Assembly (NCBI GenBank): GCA_963573305.1
Contig: OY754334.1
Coordinates: 88,781,848-88,845,847 of the forward strand
From: Pyrrhosoma nymphula
Taxonomy: Eukaryota > Arthropoda > Insecta > Odonata > Coenagrionidae
Reading direction: 5' to 3'
Length of the DNA: 64,000 nucleotides
This document shows positions 1 through 11,900 of this stretch, piece after piece (positions within the stretch are counted from its first letter, which is position 1; each line of letters starts with the position of its first letter). Under the pieces are notes generated by a model. The model saw only the letters and a program-made list of their open reading frames with translations, was not told where the DNA came from and made no database searches. The position numbers and the translations under genes are program-made.

Positions 1-1716
1 TTCTTTCCTGGAGCCATCTGTAAACCAGACATATGCTCCGTTGTCTTTACCTCCTTCCTTGACCCACCATTCCCTCGTTGGAAAGTGGGTTTTGAAGAGA
101 AGCGGTGTTTTGTTGAATGTGACTTTCATTTCACAAATGGGGTTCGACTCCCTGAGCTCCGTCCATAGTTGTCTGTGACCGGAGAGGCTTCCCCTGTCAC
201 TCCATTGTCCCTGTCTCTTGAGACGATAGACCGCCATCCTAGTTTGAGTTTCGACTTCCACATAAAGTGGTGCAAGACTCAGTAGGGTTTCGAGGGCCAG
301 GGTGGGAGTCATTCTCATATGTCCCGTAATACCCATACAGGCCATTCTTTGCAGGTGGTTGAGTTTACTCCTTGCAGTGAGCTGCATTGTCTTCTTCCAC
401 CAGACAATTGAGCAGTGTAGAAAGGCGAGCTTTACCACTGCAGTATAAATCCATTTGATCGCTTTTGGCTGAAGTCCCCAGGTTTTACCGAGGGCCCTTC
501 TGCAGATCCATAGGGAGGCGCATGCTTTCTTGATTTTAACCTCAAGATCCTCTCTCCAGTTGAGTTTGGTGTCCAGAAGAACTCCAAGGTACTTGACCAT
601 CCTGGATGGCTGTAAAATCCTGCCTTGTAGTGAAGGGGGGTCAAAACCATCTCTCTTCCTCTTATTGGTAAACAATGAGCTTAGTTTTATCAAGGTTCAC
701 CATCAACCCTGTTTTGTTACACCAGACCATCGTCCTGTCTAGGGCTTTTTGCATAAGTCCGGAGACGGTATCAATGTATTTGCCGATGATGAGGATTGCC
801 ACATCATCTGCATACCCCTGAGTGTAAGCTCCCGTTTTATTTAGCCTTGTGATTAATTCGTCAATGACCAGATTCCATAAGAGTGGAGATAGCACCCCTC
901 CCTGTGGACATCCTCTGGTCATGGTCACCTCAATTGTACTGTCCCTTAGGGCAAACTTGACAATTCTTTCTTCCAACATGTGTCTGATCCAGCTCACAAT
1001 ATGCGAGTGGACCCCATGTCTCCTGGCAGCACGGCAGATTTGGTCGAAGGATGTTTTGTTGAAGGCCCCCTCTATATCTAGAAAAGTCCCCAGACCATAC
1101 ATCCTGTGTTCCAGTACTCCTTCTATCCTAGAAACTAGGTTGTGGAGCGTTGTCTCGACTGACTTTCCATTTTAATAGGTGTGTTGAAACGGGTGTAGGG
1201 GATGGTCCTTTAACGGTCCCTCTCTTATATACCTGTCCACTATTTTCTCCAGTGCTTTGAGCATGAAGGATATGTGGCTGATACCTCTGAAGGAGCCAGC
1301 CTTAGTATAGTCTGTCTTTCCTGGTTTAGGGATAAAGACAACTTTAGTGATCCTCCAGGTTTTTTGTACATATCCATACACCAGGCAGGAGCGAAAAATT
1401 CTGACAATTGGTAGCAGTATTAGTTCCTGTCCCTCTTGCAGAAGTGCCGGGAAGATGCCATCTTCTCCAGCGGACTTGTATGGGTTAAAGCTTGTAATTG
1501 CCCATCTGGTAGCATGATACGTTACGATGCTGGAGGCCAGTCTCCATTCCGTCCGAGCCGGACGAATGGGAGACCTCTTATGATGCATCTTCTCGTCCTC
1601 CAGGAAGCCTGGAAAGTGTGTCTCCAGCATAAGCTTTAATGCTCCCTTATCAGATGTCGTGAAGTCACCTGAGGGAAGCAAAAGGACTCCCACCCCTGCT
1701 TCTGGGTCTTTTGAAA
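1..1716 (-). pseudogene. R1/Loa-type ORF2, RT and start of RNase H (3' part)
   Basis: This is the reverse transcriptase half of the split ORF2. Reading down from 1716 it carries RT block 1-2 (VVFIPKPGK then FRGISHISFMLKALEKI), the palm aspartate block TFLDIEGAFN near 1085, GCPQGGVLSPLLWNLVIDEL near 910, YADDVAIL near 810 and the thumb start KYLGVLLDTKLNW near 580. The last codons at 1-50 give VWFTDGSRK, the first catalytic block of an RNase H. There is an in-frame TAA at 1172-1174, and a frameshift near 675 just before the thumb. It is therefore a pseudogene. It would have copied the element RNA at a nicked target. Confidence 0.8.
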
Positions 1717-2125
1717 TACAGTGGAAGCTCCATATAATGTGTGGGGCATATAACGAGAATCTCTAATTTGCGAGGGTTGGCCAAAGAACAATTTAAAGCC
1801 CTATGATTTGCATGTAAAATAAATTGGTATTAGCGAGGACAACAACCAGCCTCCCCTGGGGTCGTTTACTATTACGAGCGGTGAATGTCTCGTTCAATCT
1901 CGGCAAACGTGCAAAAGCTTGTGCTCATATCTTCTGTCATTGGATTTATATGGCTAGCAGTATTTTTTCCCGAACAATTTGACGGTCAAATGTTCATTTC
2001 GGACATTCACGGCATGCCCGTATGCGCACTATTTAATTTCTCGTAAGTTCGTGCATTTCATTGTTCTTATGTCATTCTCCCGCGCTCCCGCTTTTGTTTA
2101 AGTTCAGTGCGACTATTGCAACATC

Positions 2126-3093
2126 ATGGCTGGGAAACGAAAGTCGTTGGATCTGAAAACTAAATTACAAATTATTAATGAATGCAAACGCGGCCAGGGG
2201 TCCAAAATCGTGATTGGAAGGCGATTGGGCATATCTTCCTCGACCTTATTCACCATTTTGAAGAATAAGGAGAAAATTCGTGCGGCAGTACATCAAGAAG
2301 GATGACCAAGCAGCCAGAAACATTTGCGAGCAGGGGAACATCCGCAGTTAGAATCTGCTCTTTTCTCGTGGTTTTGCCAGCAGAGAGCAGCCGGCATTCC
2401 GATAAGTGGCCCATTGATGAAGGCAAAAGCGGAGTATCTGAGTGAGAGGCTCGGTATTGACAATTTTAAATGTTCCATTGGCTGGTTTGCTGGCTTTAAG
2501 CACAGGAAGGGAATATCTCTTCATAAATTATCCGGGGATTCCGCGAGTGTCGATGTAAGTGCTGTGGAGGGCTGGACTCCTGTCCTACAAAGTTATATGA
2601 AGAATTACAGCCCATGTGATATTTACAATGCGGACGAGACAGGTCTATTCTATAACCTCCTTCCAGACAAAACTCTAGCCACTCGAGGGAACCCTTGCAG
2701 ATGAGTGAAAAAAAGTAAAGAGCGGTTGACTGATCTTTTGTGTGCGAATGCGGATGGCTCTGACAAGGTAAAACCATTCGTAGTGGCGAAATCCGCTCAT
2801 CCTCGATGCTTCAAGGGAATTAAAACATTACCGTGCACATACGAATCGAATAAAAATGCTTGGATGACATCAAATTTATTCTCGCAATGGTTACGCGCGT
2901 TCGATGCTAGGATTGGCGGGAAAAATAGAAAAGTAGTATTGTTCATTGACAATTGCCCTGCCCATCCACAAATTGAACTTAGAAATGTGAAAATCATCTT
3001 ATTGCCGCCTATCACGACAATGTTCTGCAGCCCTTGGATCAACGGGTTATCAAGTTGTTTAAACAACTTGATGCCCTGTATTTTAAGTAGTCT
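2126..3093 (+). pseudogene. pogo/Tigger transposase, degraded
   Basis: ATG at 2126 starts a CENP-B-type N-terminal helix-turn-helix (MAGKRKSLDLKTKLQIINEC). It runs into an in-frame TGA at 2303. The same frame resumes with the second DNA-binding domain (about 2324-2560: SALFSWFCQQRAAGIPISG), then the DDE domain: NADETGLFY (first D, about 2630) and LFIDNCPAHP (second D, about 2940). A second in-frame TGA lies at 2702. A frameshift near 3015 puts the third catalytic block (LQPLDQRVI) in the neighbouring frame; it then ends at TAG near 3090. Two nonsense codons plus one frameshift make it inactive. Such transposases cut and paste their own element at TA sites in the nucleus. Confidence 0.85.
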
Positions 3094-3355
3094 ACATGTT
3101 CTATTGTATTTTGTAATGGTTTCAAAGAGTATATATATTGAAAAAAGGTCAAAGATGATTCATTTCGATGTGCACAAAAGGTATGTACGTACTACAAATC
3201 GTATGTCTATCTCGCAGCAGGGAGCGTAGTCAGTATTAATCACGGTGATCACGGTATTCACTATCAACAAGTTCCCGATGCTGCCACTAGATGGAAGTAA
3301 GGTAGAAGATATTACGGGTATCTTAATGGAATTCATTTAGGAAGTTTCGGAACTA

Positions 3356-4699
3356 ACAATTGGGTATTTTCCAAAATTTTAAATTTAAGTAAACGGATCT
3401 TCATATGTTACTTTAACTCAAACAAGTTTGCGGTGTGAAAATAGTTTTAAAATTGATTCAATATTAATTGAGATATTTAAGATTAAAATAGTCGAAATTT
3501 CAAATTTTTTTACGCGGCTGCGAAACGAAATCTGATTGGCTTGACGTCATTTTCGCTGAGCGATAGACAGCTGTGAGGGAGAAAGTGAAGGACTGTAGAA
3601 GGGACAGTATATTTAAAGAATTTTCATTGAAAACAAAGGCTATGGCGTGCAATGGTTTTATTAAAACCACATCAGATAATTTACCCAAAGTATATATGTT
3701 TATGGTAGGCGTTTTTATGAAGAAGGACGAGCGATTTACTGCTTCCGAAATTCGTGGAGTTTAAGTCCAAAAACTGTAAGCATTAAGTTTGCTTGTAAAA
3801 TCGTCATTACTGTTGTTTATCATTTTAATGCATATAATTATGTATTTGGTGTATGAGCTTAATTGTTTTTCCAATACACTCATAATCATTATAATACTTC
3901 TTCTTTATTTCTCAAAGTCCAAACCAGTCCATGCAAAAGTAAACAAACAGTACCTTAGTAACATATCAACATAACAAAGTACTTGACAAATATTTACGCT
4001 GCAAATACTTAACACACTTAGGACGTTAATTTGTGATTGTTTGTAGAGGTTTCTATAAGTGGCTTCTCTGCTATAGAAATGTCTAAAAATAGATTCTCAT
4101 CTCCTAAATGTCTATTCAAAGTTTAATTTAAGTCTTGCTTTATTATAAAGAATCTCTTGAGAGTTATGGTGGTAATGCTTTAGGATACGTCCAAGAGAAG
4201 AGAGATAGACCACTGTGAACAGTCGTTCCAAGAATATGTCCAGAACACAAAGTGCGAAGTAAAGCATGCATTGTGCAGGTGAAAATTGAGGAATCCAAGG
4301 AAGAAATTTCAAACATTCAATGTCGTTATTGCTTGAATGGATTTCTTGTTTGGTGTTTTCACCAATGTATTTGTACATTGTGGCACAAAACACCATCTAC
4401 ATATGCCATGTAAAGTCACATCAAAAACAGAAAAATGTCCAAAACTAATTTCACCGCACCAGTTTCCACCGTAAGCATAAGAAAACGCCTGGGTCTAAAT
4501 GTAAACAGCGAAAATGACGTCACAGGTCATTCGGTTGTTTTCGGAGTGTGCTCGGGAGGATTCGTAACCTTCAACTTTCTTTAGCTTTTAATACCGAAAT
4601 TCATACAATTTGATTAGAAAAATTTTAGCCAATGCAATAAGTTCACGTAACAGAATCAGAATATCGATAGTTTGAAGTACGTGGAAAATACCCAATTGT
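3356..4699. mobile_element. nested inverted-repeat element with subterminal CRE-like repeats
   Basis: A 19-bp perfect inverted repeat (TAACAATTGGGTATTTTCC, 3354-3372; complement 4683-4701) bounds this 1344-bp segment, with TA on each side. A second, internal perfect inverted repeat of 17 bp (TGACGTCATTTTCGCTG at 3542-3558, complement 4506-4522) lies about 185 bp inside each end and holds a CRE-like TGACGTCA palindrome. The interior has small open frames on both strands (plus 3573-3764, about 63 codons; minus 4112-4396, about 94 codons) that I do not recognise. It may be a non-autonomous DNA transposon or MITE of a TA-targeting family. It lies in the non-coding 3' part of the pogo-like element. 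Confidence 0.7.
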
Positions 4700-5500
4700 T
4701 ATGTTTGGACTTGCTTGTAATAATTATGTTTCCAGATAGTATTCCACGCATAATTATTACTGCCAAGGATAATGGATAACTATTATATGCTTTAATAATC
4801 GTAAATGCTGGTGATATGGGCTCTTATGATTCCGACATGCCAAAGTCAGCTGTTTTCTGAGGCGATCTTACAGGTGTTGAAGTACTCTCCTTTATTTCCA
4901 TCTTTTAACCGGAGAAGATAGCCGCCCGGTGTTTATGTGGAACTAAATTCCCGAAGGTAATATCTTGGTCATGTAGTTATCAAGCATTTTTGCAAATTTT
5001 AATGAATAAAACTTTCTCCGAACCATATATCCGTTTTTATTCACTTTTTAGAGAGGTAGGAGGAATGAAATATTTTCTCGTTTCTGAAGTGTTTGCCGTG
5101 TATAGTCCGTTGCATTGCCATAACTTGCTGCCGCTACGCACCCAAACATCGGGACAATAACAATTTATAGCAATGCGCAGTACAGTACACATGTCACGAA
5201 GTGTCAAAATTCGACGTTTTATATTCCAGTGCATGACATCTAACATGGAATTTGATGTCATTGAAAGTGAATGCGATCATAAGGAATGGAAGTGTTAAAA
5301 AACATGATTTTTAATAGATATCTCAATAGAATGCTATCGCCACTCACCAAAAATTCCCACAAAAATGGCTAAATAAGCATTAAATTTGTAGGAATCGGCT
5401 GTGAAATGATTATTTAATCATTTTGGTATTAACGAGAGCTCCATTTAGCGAGTGATTTTTCAGGTCCCGAGAGCCCTCGCTAAACACAGCTTCCACTGTA

Positions 5501-6593
5501 GTTTTGTGGAATCTTGCGAGTTGTGGGATGGCCTCCATTTTACCACAGAAGGTCTTCCAAGATTCTCTTTTAGAACGTTTAATTGTCGCCTTGTACCTGC
5601 GCTGAGCAGCTTTGAAGTTGTCCCAGTCCTCAGGCATTGTGGGCCTCTTTGCTTTATGAAAGAGTCTTCTGGTCTCCTTACGAAGGTCCTCCAGCTTGGT
5701 TCCCCACCAGGGGAGCTTGCCTCCCTCCTTCCTGGTTTTTAAAGGACAGCTTGCTCTGTAGGCTGAGATTATGCTGTCCTGTAGATGCCCCACAGCAGCA
5801 TCTATCTCATCTACTTTCCTGAATTTGCATTGGGGGGACTGCGATACTAATCCTCCAAGCAATTCTCTGCTCTTCCTCCAGTCAGTAGACCTGGGATTCC
5901 TCTATGTGATTGGCTTATCGTTAACCTTTAGTAAAGTGAAAAGTATATGTCGGTGGTCAGACAAAGTGACTTCGCCGACACTCTCCATTCTTTAATGCAA
6001 TTCACCATCGAGTTGGTGCAAAGCGTTAGATCTATCACTCCTTCCCTTATGCTGTTAGAAAATGTGGGTCGAGTGCCCCTATTGAGTATGTGCATATCTG
6101 TTGACATTAAATACTCCATCATGGCCTCCCCTCTGTCGTTTGTGTTGCTGCTACCCCACACTGTATGGTGTGAGTTGGCATCACATCCAACGAGGAGGTC
6201 CCAATTTTTGGCTCTACAATAGCTTACCAATCTCTCCAGTTCAGCCGAGGGTGGTGGGTCTAGAGCATCATACAGTAGGTAGGAGGAGCAGACGACTACC
6301 CTCCTCTCGTTTCCACCGTCTCCAAGGCTAAGCACAGCAGCTGCCTGGTCCCTGGTGATAAATTCTGGTAAATGCATAGCACTTAGCCCATTAACATAGA
6401 TACAAGCTCTAGGCCTATCGACTGTGGTACAAAAGAATAATTTACCCGTAGTCGTGTTTAAGCCACTCTGGAAAGCCCAGGGTTCCTGAATCAGTGCTAT
6501 TTTGACCTTACCTTCTGAGAGAATCCTTTGCAGGACCCCCGAGGCCACCTTACTGTGCTGCAGGTTCGCTTGGAGACAGTGAATACCTGCCAT
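5501..6593 (-). pseudogene. R1/Loa-type ORF2, endonuclease (5' part)
   Basis: The ATG at 6591-6593 follows the ORF1 stop by two bases. Reading down, an apurinic/apyrimidinic-type endonuclease shows IQEPWAF (catalytic Glu), VGCDANSHHTVWGS near 6190 and, after a frameshift near 5960, the SDHRHI terminus in another frame. A linker follows to 5501 (PWWGTKLEDLRKETRRL), typical of the segment between endonuclease and RT. At least two frame changes occur between 5860 and 5970, so the gene is broken. The enzyme would nick target DNA to prime reverse transcription. The remainder of ORF2 continues at 1716 beyond the inserted transposon. Confidence 0.8.
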
Positions 6594-6595
6594 TT

Positions 6596-7821
6596 CTAGG
6601 TTACCTCCCTGTCCTCCTCGACCCCCTCAGCTCCTGGGGTCATTGGAGGCTTCTCGGGTTCCCCGGGATTGCCAAGGAAGGTCACCTCCGCCCTTTGCAT
6701 TCCCACATTGGGCCTGAAGGTGGGGCCCGACATGAAAGTGACCAATGCTTTGTCCACCCCCAGGACAAATCTTGTCCCGCGATCTACTACAGATCTTTCA
6801 TAGTGCCTCCACAGGACGGTCTGTAGCCCCGGGTTTGCCTTCTTAAGTCTTTCCAGAAGGGTCTTGGTGTCAGGTCTGCTCGGTCCCGGGACCCACACCA
6901 TTGTCCTTCTTTTGATCAGGCTGTCGGTGCTGACAGCCTTGACTTTTGTATCTTCAAAAGGTCCAATGAGATTTACTGCTCTCTCGAGCCAAGAAGCAGA
7001 ATAATCGTTGGCGGAGGCAAATTCAACCGTGCCGTTAATAAACCTGTTGGCCTCAAAAAGTGGGACCTCCTGGTCTGCAGGGGCTGTGTCCCAAGGCTCC
7101 TCTAGCCTTGTCACAGCTAACTGGTTCCAGTCTTCCTTCATCATCACCTCAGGATAATTCACTGGCACTATCGCCATCCTCTTCAGGTTTTTGGTCACCT
7201 GAGCGTATGTGGACGCAGTTCTGGCCCTTTTAGAATCCTGGTAGGCATTTGGAGTGTCCCCAGGCGTCCTATCCCTTTTCAGAGAGGAGCTACTCGAGGC
7301 CTCAGCAGTATCCTCATCCCGCCCATGGGCTCTGCTAGTGGACTTGCCACCAGCAGTCCCTCCCAAGGCAGGGGGTGTGCGAGGCCCCCCACAGCTCTCT
7401 CGGTGCGTGCCCTCATCCTCCGTCTCCTTCTCTTGGTCGCACCGCTAGGTCTTGGCTCCGTAGACAGGCCTTTTAATCTCCCTGCGATGTTCCTCAGGGT
7501 TGTGTTGGAGGCTCCTGAATCCGACTCCAACTCCCTGTTGGATTCTGGTGCTTCCTTGATTGTGGGCTCAGATGAGTCCGATGATGTGTTGCCATCCTTA
7601 GTGGGTACATGAGGACAGCTTAGGGGTGTGGGGTTCCCCGAAGGGGCCACCAAGGTTATAGGTAAGGTAGAGGAGGGGCGACCATTGGGATCCCCATCAG
7701 GGCTCACCAACAGCGCCTCCTCCATGGTTAAGGACATTGGACTACAAGAGTCCTTAGGTGTAGTCCGCTTTCCCACAGCCTCCGAAGTTTTTATTTTAAA
7801 AGATTCTATAAAAGATCCCAT
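6596..7821 (-). pseudogene. R1/Loa-type ORF1 (gag-like), one frameshift
   Basis: Two overlapping minus frames (7821-7279 and 7366-6596) form one ORF1 of roughly 400 residues broken by a single-base shift near 7330-7360, in a C-rich run. The N-terminal part is low-complexity, rich in Ser, Pro and Thr, with a basic RRRRRMRAR patch. The C-terminal part (from YAQVTKNLKRMAIVP) resembles the DUF4780-like domain found in arthropod LINE ORF1 proteins; that family match is from memory. No CCHC knuckle is seen. The expected role is RNA binding and particle formation. It ends at 6596, directly before ORF2, which suggests coupled translation. Confidence 0.7.
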
Positions 7822-8256
7822 GAGTAGCTAGGGAAATAAGGGGTCCACCCATGCAGAGCCCCGCATACATGGGTAAGGCTAAATAAAACCGGAGGTCGCC
7901 CTATATCCGGAGTCTCAACTGTTAATGACTTCTTAACCTCCGCCCCGCGGATGTGGCCATCATTGGCACAGGGACGCACTGTGATGATGGGAGCAGTTTA
8001 TCGACCGCCAGATCTAGATCTGTCATGTTCTGCAAAAACCAGGGGCACCTCGTGGAGGATGTGGCTCTTCACCACGCATGACGGTCTTGGTGTGCGATGG
8101 TGACCACCACCCACCCTGGGATCACACATCCCTCACCCCCCAGATTGTGGATAGAAGTGATGGAGTTGAGTTAACAAACCCATAGTTTATGATGTTAAAT
8201 AAATTGCCAGTTGGCATAGTAAAAATATATATGTAGTCATAGTTATAAGTAAATAT
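7822..8256 (-). other. 5' UTR of the R1-type LINE and short spacer
   Basis: No gene. The segment up to about 8163 is GC-richer and continuous with ORF1, so it is read as the LINE 5' UTR. From about 8164 to 8248 the sequence is AT-rich and unassigned. Bases 8249-8256 (GTAAATAT) are the left target duplication of the neighbouring hAT element. Confidence 0.5.
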
Positions 8257-8920
8257 TAGAGATGGGTCGAATAGCATTTTTCTCGAATTCGAATATCTCA
8301 TATTTTTTCGAATATTGCACTCGAATATCGAATACTACATAGGCATTTTTCCACCAATTTTAAATACAAATGACAATTAAATAAAAAATAGCATAGAACT
8401 ACTATTTCTGAGAACCTATTTGCAAAAGTTACAAAAAAACTAAATTGTAAAATTAGCTGAACAGAATTTATTATAATTCTGAAGTATTGAAGGTTCTAAA
8501 AAGAAACAATGCTCTTGACATTATATTCACACATATTTATAGTTGTTCACAGCCATCAAAATAATTCAATCAATGTAAAAATATGACTTACTCCGATAAA
8601 TAAATTGCACAATTTATCTTGATTTTTTTGCATGAACAATTTTTTATTGGCACTTCACAAGTAACTTGGCACTTTGACAATAAAGTACTACTAAAAAAAC
8701 AAATTGCAGTTCCCAAATAAATAATAATAATAACAAATGTACTTAATTCTAAAAACACAAATCGCACTTCGCAATTAAGTTACTAATTTATATAAACACA
8801 AATTGCACTTCGCAAATAAGGTATGTACTAACTGCAAAAAACAAATTTCATTTTGATTATTAGGGACTAATAAATACACGAATTGCCTTTGGCAACAAGG
8901 TACTTCAAAAACGAACAACA

Positions 8921-11900
8921 TTATTTTAAGTTTAAGTTTTTGTTCAAGAAAACTAACATTTTCACCCTGTCTGGGTCCAGTCTATTTCTTTTTTTATCGC
9001 AGATTATCCCTGCAGTGCTGAATAGTCTTTCGGAAAACACTGTGGCAGGTGGTGCACTCAAATATTTTTTAGCCAGTTTCCGTAAATGTGGAAATTTGGC
9101 ACAGTTTTTCCAATATTCAAATATGCTTGAATCTGGCGAAAGAAGTGGTTCCTCTAAGTATTGGTCCACCTCTTCTCCAGCTGTCTTCCCCTTCTGTCAT
9201 TGAATTGATGTATTGGTGGGCATAAGCTCAGAGTAGAAAGCCCACATCCCATGAATTTTCTTGTTGCAGGCAGTTCCTTCATTCAAGTTGCTGCCAACCT
9301 TTGAAAACATGAAAACGCTTGTTTAAAATGTCATCAATTGCAAGTATTAGAGATCTATTGATGAAGTGTACTGCAATTTTCACTAAGCACTGTGTAACAA
9401 GAAAAAGGTAAATGAAATAGTGAAAATTCCAAGCAAAAAATATGTTATTAACTGCTTACCGTGGACTCCTCTGGAAGTGTCTCCTGTTGCTCGCCTTTCA
9501 CCAAATGAACCTCCTCCACCAAGGAAATTCTTGCCATATCAAGGTTTTGCCGGCTCTTGAAAATGCTGCCCTTTAGGCGAGGATCAAGTAGGGTAGCTAA
9601 TGCATAAATATAATTTTCTTCTATATTCTTGTACCGTTTTGAGAGAGAGAAGGCTAAATCTTTCTTCATGTTAACAAGCCCTGTCAAACTGGGTGGTGGT
9701 CTCTTCAGCTGTTCCGATGTACTATTAACAATTGGGAGGACCTCTGAAATGGTTACAGGTGGTGAGCTCACAGCTAGTGTAGCATGCTCGAAAATATTCA
9801 AAATTTCTACTACACCGTCAAGAAGGTCCCACTGGTCACACGTCAGTTCCACTCGCAAGTGAGTTTCCGAAGCGGACAGGACTACGGCCTGTCATTGCTC
9901 TTTCAAGCGAGTCAGCATGTGCAGCGTGGAATTCCATCTCGTTGGCTCATCTTGAACTAACCTGTGTGACTTAATACCCATTGTTTGTTGAGCACGTTTG
10001 AGCACTTTTGTTGCATGAGTGGAGTGTTTGAAATGCCCAACTATCCGACGAGAAACACCTGCCAGAGTCGACACTTCACTGGAATTTAGAAGCCCATCTC
10101 GGATAACCAACTGCAATGTATGGGCTAAACATGGCACATGTGAATATTGTGAATTTATTGCATTGTCTCTCACAACAATGAACACTTTGTCCGCTAGATC
10201 CCAATTTTCCAATGCTTGATGCATAAAATTACGAAGGTTTTTGCCGGAATGGCTTACTTCCAAAAATGGAGCCACTTCGAGACACACGTGCCTTTACTGA
10301 AAATCTGATGGCACGAAGTGCACTGTCAAGCTCATGTAGTCATCATTAGCGGTAGATGTCCATAAATCCGTGGTGATAGAGACATTCCGCATCAGCGAGT
10401 ACATTTTTCACCTTGAAATACAATTCTTGGTACATAGCAGGTATCACTATGGTGGATATGTGCTTCCTGTAGGGGATTATGTACCTTGGTTCCAAATGTA
10501 AAATAAGGGCCTTAAACCCTGGATTTTCTACTACAGTAGAAACTCGAAATTACGAAGTTGACGGGACAGGAAAAATCGGCACTTCGTAATATCAAATTTC
10601 GTATGAACGAGTATCTTTCAAAAACATCGCGATGAAGCTCTTTATTTGTTTCCTTAGATTAAGATGTACTCTCGCGATGTACTTGCATGATTTACGAAGT
10701 TATAATTCATGAAAGTATATATTTAAATGTGTATTCATGCCCACAGGGTGCACTCATTGTCAGTTGAACACAACTTATTTGTCAGAGTTTTATTATTCCT
10801 ATTTTCGGGAATTTCAAATTTGGTGCCTCCAGATAAGTTATTTTGCCGTTGCAGCTGGCGGTGCGGCGTGCAGCAACTCGCCTAAAAAAATTAGTTAACT
10901 TGCCTAAAATCGATCATTTCGCGGAAAAGCTACTCGGCTATGAGAAGTGATACGAAAATGAGCTTTGATATAAGTTCTAGCTGCATCGTTCATCTTTCAA
11001 TGTGGATACTCCTCAAGTTGGTACGCAAGTTTAATACAATTACTGTAGTCGTGTAAAGCAAAGATGTCCAGCACTTTATTCCAGAGGCATTCGTGCCGAG
11101 CATTGGCGCTTCCGGCAGTCCAGCGAACGGCTACGCGTCCTTGGCCTGCCTCTTGCTCTCCCTCCCACCTCTCTCTCTCTCCCCCACCCTCGGCTCGGCA
11201 CTCATAGTTAGGGGGTCGGAGTAATGTGATATTTTTTCTCGAGTCCGCATCACATTTCATCATTAGTATCACATTTCACTCATCGCTTTCCCATGCCCAA
11301 ACTTCACAGGTGGCTTCCAAAAGTTGGGGGGGGGGGGGGCGTTGCCCGTTGGGAGTTCCTTATCAGCTATGAACGCGAACCAAACGTATCACCTTTCACT
11401 CATCGCATACCCGCCCTAACTTCTCAGGTGGTTTCCACTAGTTGGGATATCCTTTCGAGGACATCCTATAGACATCCTTTCGAGAGCATCAGCAGCCAAC
11501 TTCCATGGTTCCAACTAGTTCCTACATCGGCCGCAACACAGGATGACCGTTATTTAGGGCGATTTTAATGGTATCCACTTCCCAGTGTGAATTTTTTTAT
11601 CTGATCCAGATCCGATTTTTTTTAAATGAATTAGGATCCGATTTCAGTATCCGGAGAAACGTAATACCCGCGGATCTTTAGATCCGATCTGACCATCCCT
11701 AAATAGTATTTTCCTGGCGAATCAGCTTGTGTCTTAGAGGACGAACGAACAATTTAATAGCACATTTTGGAGCAAACAAAGTGCGTCTTATGGGCCAGGA
11801 AATACAGTAACTACAATTTTCGATGCCAGGCCAACGTTTTTCAACTTACGAACAAGTTCTCGGAACGCATCTCGTTCGTATGTAGAGAACTTACTGTACG

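Larger units (their letters stand above)
1719..5498 (+). mobile_element. pogo/Tigger-like DNA transposon inside the R1-type ORF2
   Basis: The ends are inverted repeats: CAGTGGAAGCT at 1719 and its complement AGCTTCCACTG ending at 5498. They are flanked by TA on both sides (1717-1718 and 5499-5500), the target duplication of the Tc1/mariner-pogo superfamily. Subterminal sequence is also related between ends (ggtatta-cgag blocks near 1830 and 5425). The element encodes a broken CENP-B/DDE-type transposase (2126-3093). It also contains a second element (3356-4699); without that it is about 2.43 kb, a normal length for Tigger. Insertion interrupts the LINE ORF2 without any loss of host codons. 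Confidence 0.9.
1..8163 (-). mobile_element. R1/Loa-type non-LTR retrotransposon, interrupted
   Basis: A LINE read on the minus strand. Its 5' UTR is at about 7822-8163, ORF1 at 6596-7821 and ORF2 from 6593 downwards; it leaves the window at base 1 inside the RNase H domain. ORF2 is split by a DNA transposon (1719-5498). Removing that transposon with one TA rejoins the frame between a codon ending at 5501 and one starting at 1716. The R1/Loa assignment rests on the endonuclease start (LQANLQHSKVAS), the SDHRHI-type motif, the RT block GCPQGGVLSPLLW with YADD, and an RNase H start FTDGS. Exact clade is an inference. The 5' end at about 8163 is estimated from where ORF1-linked sequence gives way to AT-rich DNA; no target duplication could be identified because the 3' end lies outside the window. 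Confidence 0.8.

Noticed and set aside
5037..5261. 74-codon minus-strand frame in the pogo-like element
   Set aside because: No recognisable motif and outside the transposase; treated as chance.
11801..11900. Small MITE bounded by TACAGTAA/TTACTGTA
   Set aside because: Only an 8-bp inverted match in AT-rich DNA, no target duplication, no second copy seen in the window.
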